Assembly (NCBI RefSeq): GCF_017355915.2 | Contig: NZ_JAFEUV020000013.1 | Span: 62,001-126,000, forward strand | Direction: 5' to 3' | Length of the DNA stretch: 64,000 bases | Source: Telluribacter roseus | GTDB taxonomy: Bacteria > Bacteroidota > Bacteroidia > Cytophagales > Spirosomataceae | Shown: positions 16,810 to 25,567 of the stretch, piece after piece | How positions within the stretch are numbered: the first letter of the stretch is position 1 | Layout of the letters: the number at the start of each line of letters is the position of its first letter | The notes under the pieces: model-generated | The model's input: the letters and a program-made list of their open reading frames with translations, nothing else | What the model was told of the DNA's origin: nothing | Databases searched by the model: none | Position numbers and translations under genes: made by a program

Positions 16810-17090
16810 CTACGTATATTCCTATCGAAGCATTGACTTCTATCGCCTCAGGCTGACTTCCAGTCGTAGGGTACTTGCCTTCTTGTGCCATACCAGGAGC
16901 CAGATGTGGATTAGAAGTAACACCTAAAAGTGCTGGTACGTTAATAAAAATCAACTGTCCGAGAGATTTACACGCATACTGTGGAATGTTTTCTACGGTT
17001 GTTCAGGAGGCATTACAGGGGGAGCGGGTGGCATAATTTTCATAAAGTATTCAAAAGTTGTTTACTCTTTTAATCTACAAATAATCCCTT
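16810..17090. other. Intergenic region before the lipoprotein gene
   Basis: 281 bases. No gene, hairpin or repeat could be supported. The last 50 bases are AT-rich, as expected for a promoter, but no exact TAnnTTTG box was found. Confidence 0.3.
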
Positions 17091-17720
17091 ATGAAAAAAT
17101 CCATTACCTTATGCCTTCTGGGAGCTACACTGATGCTCGGAGGCTGCGCCCGTCAGTACCCCGTGTTCAACCAAATGCCTACTAACGCGTATATTCCTCA
17201 GGCAGAAAAAGCCAAACGGGTAGAAGCTCCGGTACAAGCTCAGGAAGTAGCTGTCGTTGTTAACGAGACACCTTCTCAGGTTACTGTTCAGCAAGCAGAA
17301 GCTCCCAGTGTAAGTGAAAATCTGCAGGTATCCGCTGTACTTGAGAAGAATACTCCTAAGCAGATCGACCAGCAGCTTGACAAAGCACTGGCTTCGGCCG
17401 CCGGACAAAAGCTGATGGCTAACCCTGCCATGGCTGAGCGTATCCAGAAAGTACGTACTATGCTGGCCCAGCCTGAAGTACAGAACATGCAGCCTAACCA
17501 GGCTGAGATCAGTAAAGCTCAGAAACTGGCCGACAAAACCATCAAGAAGCACATGAGCCCCAGCGCCGCTAAAGCGCTCAATCGTAACCTGACCCTGGGT
17601 CTTGTTCTGATTGGTGCCGCGGTTATTCTGGCGCTGATCCCTGGACTTGGTCTGGTATCTACCATTGTGGGGGTAATCGGTCTGGTGTTCCTGATCTTGG
17701 GTCTGATCAACATGGCTTGA
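17091..17720 (+). CDS. Lipoprotein with C-terminal hydrophobic hairpin, function unknown
   Basis: 209 residues. Lipoprotein signal MKKSITLCLLGATLMLGGC with acylated Cys at about residue 19. A Gln/Val/Glu-rich, probably disordered linker (residues 40-100) follows, then a helical segment rich in Ala, Gln and Lys (100-160). The end is a Gly-rich double hydrophobic hairpin (LTLGLVLIGAAVILALIPGLG and VSTIVGVIGLVFLILGLINMA). A protein lipid-anchored at one end and membrane-inserted at the other could bridge the envelope. Family not recognised. A strong terminator follows. Confidence 0.7.
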   Translation: MKKSITLCLLGATLMLGGCARQYPVFNQMPTNAYIPQAEKAKRVEAPVQAQEVAVVVNETPSQVTVQQAEAPSVSENLQVSAVLEKNTPKQIDQQLDKALASAAGQKLMANPAMAERIQKVRTMLAQPEVQNMQPNQAEISKAQKLADKTIKKHMSPSAAKALNRNLTLGLVLIGAAVILALIPGLGLVSTIVGVIGLVFLILGLINMA

Positions 17721-17757
17721 CAGGAGCGTACAGCTGATAACAAAAAATTAAACATTG

Positions 17758-17795
17758 ACGCCGGTTTGGACTTTTATGTCTAAACCGGCGTTTTT
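17758..17795 (+). terminator. Rho-independent terminator after the lipoprotein gene
   Basis: Stem ACGCCGGTTTGGAC paired with GTCTAAACCGGCGT (14 pairs including one G-T), loop TTTTAT, then TTTTT. Located 37 bases after the stop. Confidence 0.85.
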
Positions 17796-17821
17796 AGTAT
17801 CACATCCTCCACAGGTACCTT

Positions 17822-18241
17822 ATGAACTTACTAGTACTGTTTTTATTTCTAAAATACATTGGACTGGCGCCTGCTTCTATGTCTACACTAACTGTTGAAA
17901 TTACGAATGTGAAGCGATCCGGCGGAAAGCTGCGCCTGGCGGTGTTCAGGCCGACGGATAAATTTGGTAGCGGTAAGCCTTACCTGTACAAGATTGTATC
18001 TATCGAAAAGCCTGAGGTTCAGCGGGTTGATTTTGAGCTGGCGCCGGGGCAGTACGCCGTGGCGGTGTATCACGATGTAAACAGTAACGATAAGCTGGAT
18101 AAGAACCTGGTGGGCTACCCCAGCGAGCCGTTTGGATTTAGTAATAACTACCGCCCGGTTGTATCAGCGCCTAAATTCAAAGACTGCAGCTTTGAGGTAG
18201 GTACTGCTACGAAGCAGATATCCATCCGGCTACTCGACTAG
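17822..18241 (+). CDS. DUF2141 domain protein, exported
   Basis: 139 residues. A hydrophobic leader (LLVLFLFLKYIGLAPASM) precedes a DUF2141 beta-sandwich: LTVEITNVKRSGGKLRLAVF, then FELAPGQYAVAVYHDVNSNDKLDKN with the Ca-binding-like DVNSNDKLD loop, and GYPSEPFGFSNNYRP, the family signature. Function of the family is not established; members are periplasmic or outer-membrane associated. It stands alone between a terminator and the ABC exporter gene. Confidence 0.88.
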   Translation: MNLLVLFLFLKYIGLAPASMSTLTVEITNVKRSGGKLRLAVFRPTDKFGSGKPYLYKIVSIEKPEVQRVDFELAPGQYAVAVYHDVNSNDKLDKNLVGYPSEPFGFSNNYRPVVSAPKFKDCSFEVGTATKQISIRLLD

Positions 18242-18323
18242 TCCTGTTCTGAAATTGTAAAAATTGTACTAATCATAGAGCCCGAAGCTTGAGGGCTTCG
18301 GTATAGAGATCAAAGTTTTCACG

Positions 18324-18331
18324 TACCTTTG
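18324..18331 (+). promoter_or_regulatory. -7 box of the ABC exporter gene, probably leaderless
   Basis: TACCTTTG, an exact TAnnTTTG match, ends five bases before the ATG at 18336 (TACCTTTGCGGCATG). Transcription starting about seven bases downstream would produce a leaderless or nearly leaderless mRNA. No clear TTG at 19-20 bases upstream. Confidence 0.55.
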
Positions 18332-18335
18332 CGGC

Positions 18336-20171
18336 ATGAAAACTTATTGGCGACTACTTTCCTACGCTCGTCCGCTGCGGCAGTTTATTGTTCCTTTTTT
18401 TGTTACCTCACTGCTGGCGAGTGTATTTGGGATTTTGAATTTTACGCTGCTCATTCCCCTCTTGAATATTTTGTTTAATCAGGTGAGTGCTGCCGAAGCG
18501 GAGCAGATGACGCGGCTACCCGAGCCTTCGGCCAGTCTGGACTACCTGATCGATGTCTTCAACTACTACTTCGGGATGATCATGCAGCAGTACGGGCGCA
18601 TTGGGGCGCTGCAGTTTGTGTGTGCTATTATCATTGCTTCAGTACTGATGTCCAATGTATTCAGGTACCTGTCGGCCCGGTTGCTGGAGAGCTTCAAGGT
18701 CAACATGGTAGCGCGGTTGCGGCAGGCCGTGTTTGATAACGCGGTGGATCTGCACCTGGGCTTCTTTTCCAATGAGCGCAAGGGGAACCTTATCTCCCGG
18801 GTACTGACCGATGTGCAGGAAGTAGAAAACTCCATAGCCAATACCTTCTCGGCAGCTTTCAAAGAGTTCTTTACCCTGACGGTGTACCTCTTTGCGCTGT
18901 TCAAGATATCAACGAGCCTCACGCTGTTTGCGTTTCTGATCATACCCGTTACAGGTACCTTTATTGCCTTTATTGTCAAGCAGATGCGCAAGGAGGCCCG
19001 CGAGGGTCAGAACCGCCTGAGTGGCCTCATCAGTCTGATGGATGAAGCCTTTGGCGGAATGCGGGTAGTTAAGGGTTTCAACGCCGAAGCTTTTATCAAA
19101 GGCAAGTTCCTGGCGGAGAATAATGCCTATAAAAGGGCCATCCGCTCTATGGCTAACAAGCGTGAAATGTCGGCTCCTTTCTCGGAGTTTATGGGGGTGA
19201 CGGTAGTGGCTATAATTCTGCTATACGGAGGTACTCTGGTACTTACCAATGCTTCAGATCTGACCGCCTCACAATTTATTTTTTACATTGCTACCTTCTC
19301 GCAGGTGATGCGTCCGGCTAAGGAAATTTCAAACGCTTTCAGCAATACCCAGCGGGGTATCGCTTCGGGTGAGCGGGTACTGGAGCTGGTGGATACCCGC
19401 AATGCAATCGCTGACCGACTCAATGCCAGGCCTCTGAATGAATTCAAAGACAAGATTGAAGTGCGCAATGTATCTTTTGAGTACGAGTCGGGCGTACCGG
19501 TGCTCAATGGCGTAAGCTTCACCATGCACAAAGGCCGGACCATCGCGCTGGTAGGTTCGTCGGGAGGAGGTAAGTCCACCATTGCTGATCTGGTACCGCG
19601 CTTCTACGACCCCACGCAGGGACAAATCCTGATCGACGGGCACGACCTGCGCGATATCACTACCGCTTCGCTGCGGGATAAAATGGGTATCGTAACGCAG
19701 GAGTCTATTCTTTTTAACGATACCATTTTCAATAACATAGCCTTTGGAGCAGAGGCCAGTGAGGAGGAGGTAATTGCAGCGGCTAAGATTGCCAATGCGC
19801 ACCAGTTTATCACGGAGCAGCCTGAGGGGTACCAGACCGTAATTGGTGACCGGGGTACCAAGCTATCCGGCGGCCAGCGCCAGCGGATCAGCATCGCGCG
19901 CGCTATTCTCAAAAATCCCCCTATCCTGATCCTCGACGAAGCTACCTCGGCCCTTGATACCGAGTCGGAGAAACTGGTACAGGAAGCACTTACGCACCTG
20001 ATGCAGAACCGTACGGTACTGGTCATCGCGCACCGCCTGAGTACCATCCAGCACGCCGACGAGATACTGGTAGTACACCAGGGGCGCATTATCGAGCGTG
20101 GTACCCACGACGAACTGCTGGAATACAACGAAGGATTCTACCGCAAGCTGACCCTGATGCAGGGCATGTAA
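18336..20171 (+). CDS. MsbA-like ABC exporter (fused permease and ATPase)
   Basis: 611 residues. The N-terminal six-helix ABC transmembrane domain spans about residues 15-330. The nucleotide-binding domain has Walker A VGSSGGGKST, Q-loop region MGIVTQESILFND, signature LSGGQRQRIS, Walker B ILILDEATSALD and H-loop VIAHRLST. All catalytic motifs are intact. A homodimeric exporter; lipid A or lipid flipping (MsbA) is the usual assignment in this phylum, but drug or peptide export cannot be excluded. Monocistronic, with a probable leaderless promoter and a strong terminator. Confidence 0.92.
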   Translation: MKTYWRLLSYARPLRQFIVPFFVTSLLASVFGILNFTLLIPLLNILFNQVSAAEAEQMTRLPEPSASLDYLIDVFNYYFGMIMQQYGRIGALQFVCAIIIASVLMSNVFRYLSARLLESFKVNMVARLRQAVFDNAVDLHLGFFSNERKGNLISRVLTDVQEVENSIANTFSAAFKEFFTLTVYLFALFKISTSLTLFAFLIIPVTGTFIAFIVKQMRKEAREGQNRLSGLISLMDEAFGGMRVVKGFNAEAFIKGKFLAENNAYKRAIRSMANKREMSAPFSEFMGVTVVAIILLYGGTLVLTNASDLTASQFIFYIATFSQVMRPAKEISNAFSNTQRGIASGERVLELVDTRNAIADRLNARPLNEFKDKIEVRNVSFEYESGVPVLNGVSFTMHKGRTIALVGSSGGGKSTIADLVPRFYDPTQGQILIDGHDLRDITTASLRDKMGIVTQESILFNDTIFNNIAFGAEASEEEVIAAAKIANAHQFITEQPEGYQTVIGDRGTKLSGGQRQRISIARAILKNPPILILDEATSALDTESEKLVQEALTHLMQNRTVLVIAHRLSTIQHADEILVVHQGRIIERGTHDELLEYNEGFYRKLTLMQGM

Positions 20172-20190
20172 TAGCAGAAGAGAACAAAAG

Positions 20191-20233
20191 AATCGGCAGG
20201 TACCAGGAAGCCCCTGATACCTGCCGATTTTGA
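20191..20233. terminator. Terminator between the ABC exporter and the cupin gene
   Basis: A 12-bp stem AATCGGCAGGTA with TACCTGCCGATT, whose loop contains a further CAGG/CCTG pairing, followed by TTGATTTT on the plus strand. It serves the ABC gene, and with A-rich upstream bases may also act for the convergent cupin gene. Confidence 0.75.
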
Positions 20234-20250
20234 TTTTAATGGATCAGGTA

Positions 20251-21039
20251 CTACCTAAAGTACTTCTCCAGTACTTTGTCTTCCCCTCTCCACTGAGCTA
20301 TTTTGGCCATACCTTTGATGAGTGGCTCCTGAATGATCGGAGGTACAACCGGGAAGTAGCTCTCGCTATATCCCAGGAGTAGCGCCATGTGCCAGGGATT
20401 ATTGGGAATACCATTGGCATCAATCTGACCACTATTGGAAAGGCCGTAGCCAATCCGGATGGTTTTTTCGAGGCCACGGGCGGGTATTGTCTTTACTATC
20501 AATACTGTTTTGTTAGAAGAAAGATTCCTGAAGAAGTGCATTTTGGTTTTGGGGGCGGTAGCGGTCTGTCCTTTGGTCAGCAGGAGCTCCTTATCTTCCA
20601 GACCAATGGTTATTTCTCCCTCGGCTACTGTAAATTGCTCATCAAAGGTCTTGTGGTAATGCCAGCCGTTGCCTCCCTGAGGTTCCAGCTCTACGCGTAT
20701 CAGCTCGTAGGCTCCCCCGGTTTCCCGTCCGGTTTTCAGGAAGGTAGTAGCATAGCCACCCACCTTGTTGATCACCGTGCGGTCTGTTCGGTTGCCCATA
20801 CTCATATCCAGTTCGGGTAGGAAAAGAGCGAATACTACTATACTCAGGTAGACAGATCCCAGCAGGAACAGGGGCAGGCCCAGCAGGGTGTAAAGCAGCC
20901 GTGCCCAGAGTGGGTAACGGTTCGCCCACAGGCGGTATACGCCGGTAGGGTAGAAAAGCAGTGAAAGAGTGGCTAATAAGGTGGATTTTTTTGGGGTAGC
21001 AGTGGATACCGCCGCGGGTGCTTTTTCTAAAGTTTCCAT
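20251..21039 (-). CDS. Membrane-anchored cupin-domain protein
   Basis: 262 residues from ATG 21039; the frame runs to 21123 but that end overlaps the AraC gene and adds nothing recognisable. Two hydrophobic segments (LLATLSLLFYPTGVYRLW and LLYTLLGLPLFLLGSVYLSIVVFALFL) are followed by a cupin barrel: GGNGWHYHKTFDEQFTVAEGEITIGL holds the metal-type HxH and Glu pattern, and the second cupin half reads GQTATAPKTKMHFFRN. Function unknown. Divergent from an AraC regulator whose start lies 96 bases away, a typical regulator-target arrangement. Confidence 0.75.
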   Translation of the reverse strand: METLEKAPAAVSTATPKKSTLLATLSLLFYPTGVYRLWANRYPLWARLLYTLLGLPLFLLGSVYLSIVVFALFLPELDMSMGNRTDRTVINKVGGYATTFLKTGRETGGAYELIRVELEPQGGNGWHYHKTFDEQFTVAEGEITIGLEDKELLLTKGQTATAPKTKMHFFRNLSSNKTVLIVKTIPARGLEKTIRIGYGLSNSGQIDANGIPNNPWHMALLLGYSESYFPVVPPIIQEPLIKGMAKIAQWRGEDKVLEKYFR

Positions 21040-21135
21040 ATATTTACTGGCTAATAGAGTGATATAATTACACTGCAAAGGTGTAGTGGTAGCGGTAGAT
21101 TTTGTTTGGGTAAAACGGAGCATGATTTAGGCAAA

Positions 21136-22116
21136 ATGGATAAAGTCATTGCGGGAGAAGACTGGGCCAAAGCTTTTAGCCAGGTGGAACACCGACTCGT
21201 CCACCACAGTGCCCGCTATCAGGAGGTAGTCAGCAGCCTGGCCGAGCCCGGTCTGGCGGCGGGTGAATTTTCCATGATCAGTACCTCCGGAATGGAAATG
21301 CGGCAGATCCATCTTCATACGCACGAGCCCCTAATCCTGCAGGATGCCGACGATCGCGAAGGCATAGAGTCCATGTTCCTGCTGCAGGGGGGGATCGAGT
21401 CCCGTTTCCAGAGCATAGGTAAGCCCCTGAGCTTCGAGACGCAGAGGCACGGCTTTCAGTACAACCCTACCATGCTGGCCGACCACATCATCAAGCCGGG
21501 GCCCTTCCAGGTACTGCAAGTGTCTTATCGGTTGGATTACTTCAAAGAATTGGCTAATTCGGCCGGAACGGGTCCGCTCGATAAGGTGTATAACAGCCTT
21601 GAGCGCAAGGAATCGTTTATACTGGCTGGCCGCCAGCTAGTGGTACAGCCCCGCATGGCCGATATTATTCGTTCTGTGCAGCAGTGTTGCTTTCAGGGCT
21701 TAACAAAGTACCTGTTTATCGAGGCAAAATTGCTGGAGCTCTTTGCCCTTCAGCTGGACCAACTGGCTACCGTGGGGCAGTCGGCCTCCAGGGAGGAGTG
21801 GAGCAGGGCCGATCAGGAAAAGCTGAAGGCCGTTCGTGATTTTATTGAAGCCAACTACTTAGCCCCACTGACCCTGACGCAACTCACCCACGACTTTGGC
21901 CTCAATGAGTACAAGCTCAAAAAAGGCTACAAGCACCTGTTCAATACTACTGTATTCGGACATATTCATCACCTGCGCATGCAGAAGGCGCAGCAACTCC
22001 TGATTTCAAAGCAGATGAATGTTTCTGAAACCGCCTTCTACATCGGCTATAACAACATCGGCAGCTTCTCAGCCGAATTCAAGAAGCGCTTTGGGTACTC
22101 GCCCAGCCGGGTATAG
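21136..22116 (+). CDS. AraC-family transcriptional regulator (PchR-like)
   Basis: 326 residues from ATG 21136 (a TTG at 21106 would extend it). The N-terminal sensing domain has no recognised ligand motif. The C-terminal double HTH is clear: LTLTQLTHDFGLNEYKLKKGYKHLF and VSETAFYIGYNNIGSFSAEFKKRFGYSPS. Layout resembles PchR-type regulators that respond to small ligands. Divergently transcribed from the cupin membrane protein, which it probably controls. Confidence 0.85.
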   Translation: MDKVIAGEDWAKAFSQVEHRLVHHSARYQEVVSSLAEPGLAAGEFSMISTSGMEMRQIHLHTHEPLILQDADDREGIESMFLLQGGIESRFQSIGKPLSFETQRHGFQYNPTMLADHIIKPGPFQVLQVSYRLDYFKELANSAGTGPLDKVYNSLERKESFILAGRQLVVQPRMADIIRSVQQCCFQGLTKYLFIEAKLLELFALQLDQLATVGQSASREEWSRADQEKLKAVRDFIEANYLAPLTLTQLTHDFGLNEYKLKKGYKHLFNTTVFGHIHHLRMQKAQQLLISKQMNVSETAFYIGYNNIGSFSAEFKKRFGYSPSRV

Positions 22117-22357
22117 CGGATAGATGCCAATAGGTATTCCTGCTGATTCTGATTTGCAAATAGGGAGAGAGGCTACCGTTAAATAACATTTTTTGCCTTC
22201 TACCATAAGCTGACGTATCTTGTTAGTAGTAAAGCGTGTTAGTCTTTTATGCCGCTATTCCCGTAATACCCCGACCTCCTTCTGCTCCATACTTTACCTA
22301 TTGTTTTACGTCCACCCTTTTCTTTCTGTAAGGATAGAGGGGCCAAACTATTTAAGC

Positions 22358-23215
22358 ATGAAGAGGTCGCTTCAAATACTACTCTTATCGCTACTCTGTG
22401 CAGCTGCTTTGAAGCAGCCCGTTGTAGCTTTCACTCCAAACGTCCTGAACAGTGAAATATCTTTGGATATTGAGCCTACTCCCGCACCCATTGCAGAACC
22501 AGCTGTAGCCGAAGTCGTGGAAGATAGCTCAAAGCGGGGAAAACATAGCAAATGGACACTGATAAAAAGCGATACCCTTTTTTGGGTTATTTCTTCACTG
22601 GCAACCTTAGACGACATCAACAATATCAGAAATGATATATTGGGATATGAGGCTGAAATGAATTTTAACAGCCTTCAATACGATCCACTGAATCTCTTTC
22701 TTACAAATATTATTGTAAATATTAAGCTGCCAACAAAAGGAGGACAAGGTAAGAGTGAAGGAAGTACTTATACTCCAGCAAAAGGGTTTTCAGGCTATAT
22801 CACTAAGCAAGGAAGTCTTGGAATGGGTCAGCTCCCCCCTGAGCCTTTACTGACGGCCATGAAACAAGACTATGAAACAGCTCTAAAACTGAAAGAGGAA
22901 CACTTTCCGGAATATGTGGAGGACAGTCTGAATAAAAATATTTTTAAGAACGAAGGAAGTTTAGCAACTCAAACCTACCTAAAACAATCTATGGAAGGAG
23001 AGAATGGGCAAAAGGTCCTGAGTAATACAGGCATCGGAAAGTCCTCTTGGGGGACCTTACTGATTAAAGAGAAGTACAAAGACATCCAGTTTTATCTAAA
23101 CGGCAATCCATCAGGTTTTGCTGAAGTAAATAGTGTGCCCTTCGAAAAGCTGCATAAGGTCAGTATCAAGAGTGTGAGGAATAGTGATAAGTATGTGTTG
23201 GTATTTACAAAATAG
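22358..23215 (+). CDS. Unrecognised secreted protein, AT-rich gene
   Basis: 285 residues from ATG 22358; the open frame begins at 22220 but the signal peptide MKRSLQILLLSLLCAAALKQ fixes the start. After a Pro/Glu/Val-rich spacer (residues 35-65) comes a Lys- and Asn-rich globular part. The C-terminus reads FYLNGNPSGFAEVNSVPF then KVSIKSVRNSDKYVLVFTK; this loosely recalls the short NG-x-(E/D)-ending repeats of TonB/BlaR-associated periplasmic domains, but no family can be assigned. Codon use (AAA, AAT, ATT) is much more AT-rich than in flanking genes, suggesting recent acquisition. Single gene. Confidence 0.7.
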   Translation: MKRSLQILLLSLLCAAALKQPVVAFTPNVLNSEISLDIEPTPAPIAEPAVAEVVEDSSKRGKHSKWTLIKSDTLFWVISSLATLDDINNIRNDILGYEAEMNFNSLQYDPLNLFLTNIIVNIKLPTKGGQGKSEGSTYTPAKGFSGYITKQGSLGMGQLPPEPLLTAMKQDYETALKLKEEHFPEYVEDSLNKNIFKNEGSLATQTYLKQSMEGENGQKVLSNTGIGKSSWGTLLIKEKYKDIQFYLNGNPSGFAEVNSVPFEKLHKVSIKSVRNSDKYVLVFTK

Positions 23216-23367
23216 GCCGTGAGGAGCTTCACAAAACGATAAGTAAGAAAAGCGATAAGAGTACTTCTGGTATCAGGATTCATTTACTTTTTTCGTCTTC
23301 CTTACCATAAGCAGAGAGCTTTTAGTATATATCGAAGTACAAGCCAGCTCCTGCTATTTACTACCTA

Positions 23368-24294
23368 ATGAAAAAGCTACTACTGCTATTTGTTCTCCTT
23401 TCCTTCTCGGCCTCTGCTCAGAAACAAAAGGTGTGGCTTGATGCCGACACGGGCAACGAAATGGACGATGTGTACGCCATTGTCCGGTTACTGTGGGCGG
23501 GGGACCGGCTGGATATCACCGGCCTGAGTTCGGCCCACTTTAATAACGCCGACCTGCTGGCCTTTGACAAATGGAACCAGTATAATACCTCGGGTATATC
23601 GCCCATCCGGATCAGTCAGGAGCTGAACGAGGAAATCCTGACTACGATGGGCCTGCAGCAGATCCCACACCCGCTGGGAGCAGACCGGCAGATGGGCCGC
23701 GCCTGGGGCGGGTATGAGCCCCGTTCCTCGGCGGCCACCGACGGTATGATCAAGGTAATAAAAGCCCTACAACCCAACGAGAAGCTGGATATCCTTACGT
23801 TGGGAGCACTGACCAATGTGGCTTCGCTGATCGCGCTGGATCCTACGGTAAAGTCCCGCATCCGGGTCTATTCGTTGGGCGGCGGCTATGACTTTGCCCG
23901 AAAAGCCTGGAACAAGAACGAGTTCAACGTACGCTGCGACCTGAATGCCTACGACTTCATGATGAACCAGGCCAATCTGGACTGGACCGTCATGCCCATC
24001 CACTCGGTGATGCACTATAAATTTGACCGGGAGGTGGTGTATGAAAATTTCGCTGATAATAATCCGGTAGAGCAACTGATGGAGAAGCGCTGGCGCGAAA
24101 CCAACCCCCAGGACAAAACCCGTACCCTCTGGGACCTCGGCCTGGTGCAGGCCTACCTTCTCCCCAAACTGGCCCCCGTAGCTACAGTACCTGCCCCGCC
24201 CGAAAATACCCAGCCTACGGTTAAGATTTTTACTAAACTGGATGCCAAAGGCATGGATGCTGACTTCTGGGAACAGGTAAAGAAGCACCGGTAG
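23368..24294 (+). CDS. Exported nucleoside hydrolase-like protein
   Basis: 308 residues with signal peptide MKKLLLLFVLLSFSASAQ. The nucleoside-hydrolase calcium motif appears as VWLDADTGNEMDDVYAI (family DxDxxxDD), followed by LDILTLGALTNVASLI and the late MPIHSVMHYKFDREVV. Classical members hydrolyse ribonucleosides to base and ribose in the cytoplasm. Export and divergence from the canonical sequence here suggest an extracytoplasmic glycoside or nucleoside substrate. An array of palindromes follows before the convergent menB. Confidence 0.82.
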   Translation: MKKLLLLFVLLSFSASAQKQKVWLDADTGNEMDDVYAIVRLLWAGDRLDITGLSSAHFNNADLLAFDKWNQYNTSGISPIRISQELNEEILTTMGLQQIPHPLGADRQMGRAWGGYEPRSSAATDGMIKVIKALQPNEKLDILTLGALTNVASLIALDPTVKSRIRVYSLGGGYDFARKAWNKNEFNVRCDLNAYDFMMNQANLDWTVMPIHSVMHYKFDREVVYENFADNNPVEQLMEKRWRETNPQDKTRTLWDLGLVQAYLLPKLAPVATVPAPPENTQPTVKIFTKLDAKGMDADFWEQVKKHR

Positions 24295-24340
24295 AAGCAT
24301 ATCGCTGCTACTGCCAATTTTTGTCCTCGCCTAGGCTAAC

Positions 24341-24464
24341 CCCGATTTGCAATCGGGACGGTCCCCCGCTGGGGTATAATCAAACAGCGTTTCAAACGCA
24401 AATAGATGGCGCCCTGATTTCAAATCAGGGCGAGCGAAGTGGCACCGTTTTCAACAGTGCCACT
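24341..24464. repeat. Array of five palindromic hairpins between convergent genes
   Basis: Five inverted repeats in 124 bases. 24341-24357 is CCCGATTTGCAATCGGG. 24364-24374 is CCCCGCTGGGG. 24387-24399 is GCGTTTCAAACGC. 24410-24432 is a perfect 11-1-11 palindrome around GATTTCAAATC. 24438-24464 has arms AGTGGCAC/GTGCCACT with an inner GTT/AAC pair. Four share a TTT(G)CAA core while the arms differ. No U tract; not coding. Confidence 0.7.
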
Positions 24465-24481
24465 GCTCCCGCTCATACACT

Positions 24482-25324
24482 TTACGAGTACTTCTCAAAC
24501 TTATCAAAGTCCGGCTTGCGCTTTTCGAGGAAGGCATCGCGGCCTTCGCGGGCCTCTTCGGTCATATACCCCAGGCGGGTGGCCTCACCCGCAAAGATCT
24601 GCTGCCCTACCAGTCCGTCATCAATGAGGTTGAAAGCAAATTTGAGCATGCGAATAGCCATCGGACTCTTTTCCAAGATCTCCTGCGCCCACTGGTAAGC
24701 GGTATCTTCCAGTTCATCGTGGGGTACTACGGCATTGACCATGCCCATTTCGTAAGCCTCCTGAGCGGAGTAGCTACGACCGAGGAAGAAGATCTCGCGG
24801 GCCCGCTTCTGACCCACCTGCCGCGCCAGATACGCGGAGCCGTAGCCTGCGTCGTAGCTGGCCACGTTAGCGTCGGTTTGTTTGAAAATCGCATGCTCCT
24901 TACTGGCCAGCGTCAGGTCACACACCACGTGCAGGCTGTGCCCGCCACCGACGGCCCAGCCTGGTACTACGGCTATCACAGGCTTGGTCATAAACCGGAT
25001 CTGGCGCTGTACTTCCAGAATATTGAGCCGGGCTACGCCGTCTTCTCCCTTGTATCCTCCGGTATCACGGGCGTTCTGGTCGCCCCCGGAGCAGAAGGCA
25101 TACACGCCATCCTTGGGCGAAGGTCCTTCGCCCGACAAGAGTACTACTCCGATAGAGCCGTCGTTGCGGGCATCTTCAAAGGCATCGTACAGCTCAAATA
25201 CCGTTTTGGGCCGAAAGGCATTGCGTACTTCGGGACGGTTGAAGGCAATACGGGCTACCCCGTTCAGTTTCTTATAAGTAATATCTACGTATTCTTTGGC
25301 AGTTTTCCACTCTAGTGCTGACAT
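24482..25324 (-). CDS. menB: 1,4-dihydroxy-2-naphthoyl-CoA synthase
   Basis: 280 residues, standard MenB length. Crotonase-fold signatures: RIAFNRPEVRNAFRPKTV, the oxyanion-hole segments YAFCSGGDQNARD and AVGGGHSLHVVCDLTLAS, then TDANVASYDAGYGSAYLARQVG and the C-terminal KRKPDFDKF typical of MenB. It cyclises o-succinylbenzoyl-CoA to DHNA-CoA in menaquinone synthesis, consistent with the Bacteroidota quinone. Monocistronic here; other men genes are not in the window. Confidence 0.95.
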   Translation of the reverse strand: MSALEWKTAKEYVDITYKKLNGVARIAFNRPEVRNAFRPKTVFELYDAFEDARNDGSIGVVLLSGEGPSPKDGVYAFCSGGDQNARDTGGYKGEDGVARLNILEVQRQIRFMTKPVIAVVPGWAVGGGHSLHVVCDLTLASKEHAIFKQTDANVASYDAGYGSAYLARQVGQKRAREIFFLGRSYSAQEAYEMGMVNAVVPHDELEDTAYQWAQEILEKSPMAIRMLKFAFNLIDDGLVGQQIFAGEATRLGYMTEEAREGRDAFLEKRKPDFDKFEKYS

Positions 25325-25567
25325 CTCTATATAGTTTGTTTCACAAGAGCAAACTGACCAAATTTTGGTGAGGATTCAAACTCTTTTATGAGGAAATATG
25401 AGCAAGCCCTTCAGGGGTGGTCTGTAAGCGTCAGCCAATATATGGGGTATAAACGGGGCTGATCTTGATCAGTATTGATCTTTACCTCTTGGTACAATTT
25501 TAGTTTCTGTGAACGATGGCCTAACTTAGGCGCTCGGTATTTGTAATGGATTAAAACCAAAACCACT

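Noticed and set aside
23767-24300. 177-codon minus-strand frame opposite the nucleoside hydrolase
   Set aside because: The signal peptide and DxDxxxDD-type motif of the plus-strand gene make it the real one.
24341-24464. CRISPR array
   Set aside because: The palindromes have different arm sequences and irregular spacing; there is no constant repeat with unique spacers and no cas gene.
24719-25315. 198-codon plus-strand frame opposite menB
   Set aside because: Shadow of the MenB reading frame; no family features.
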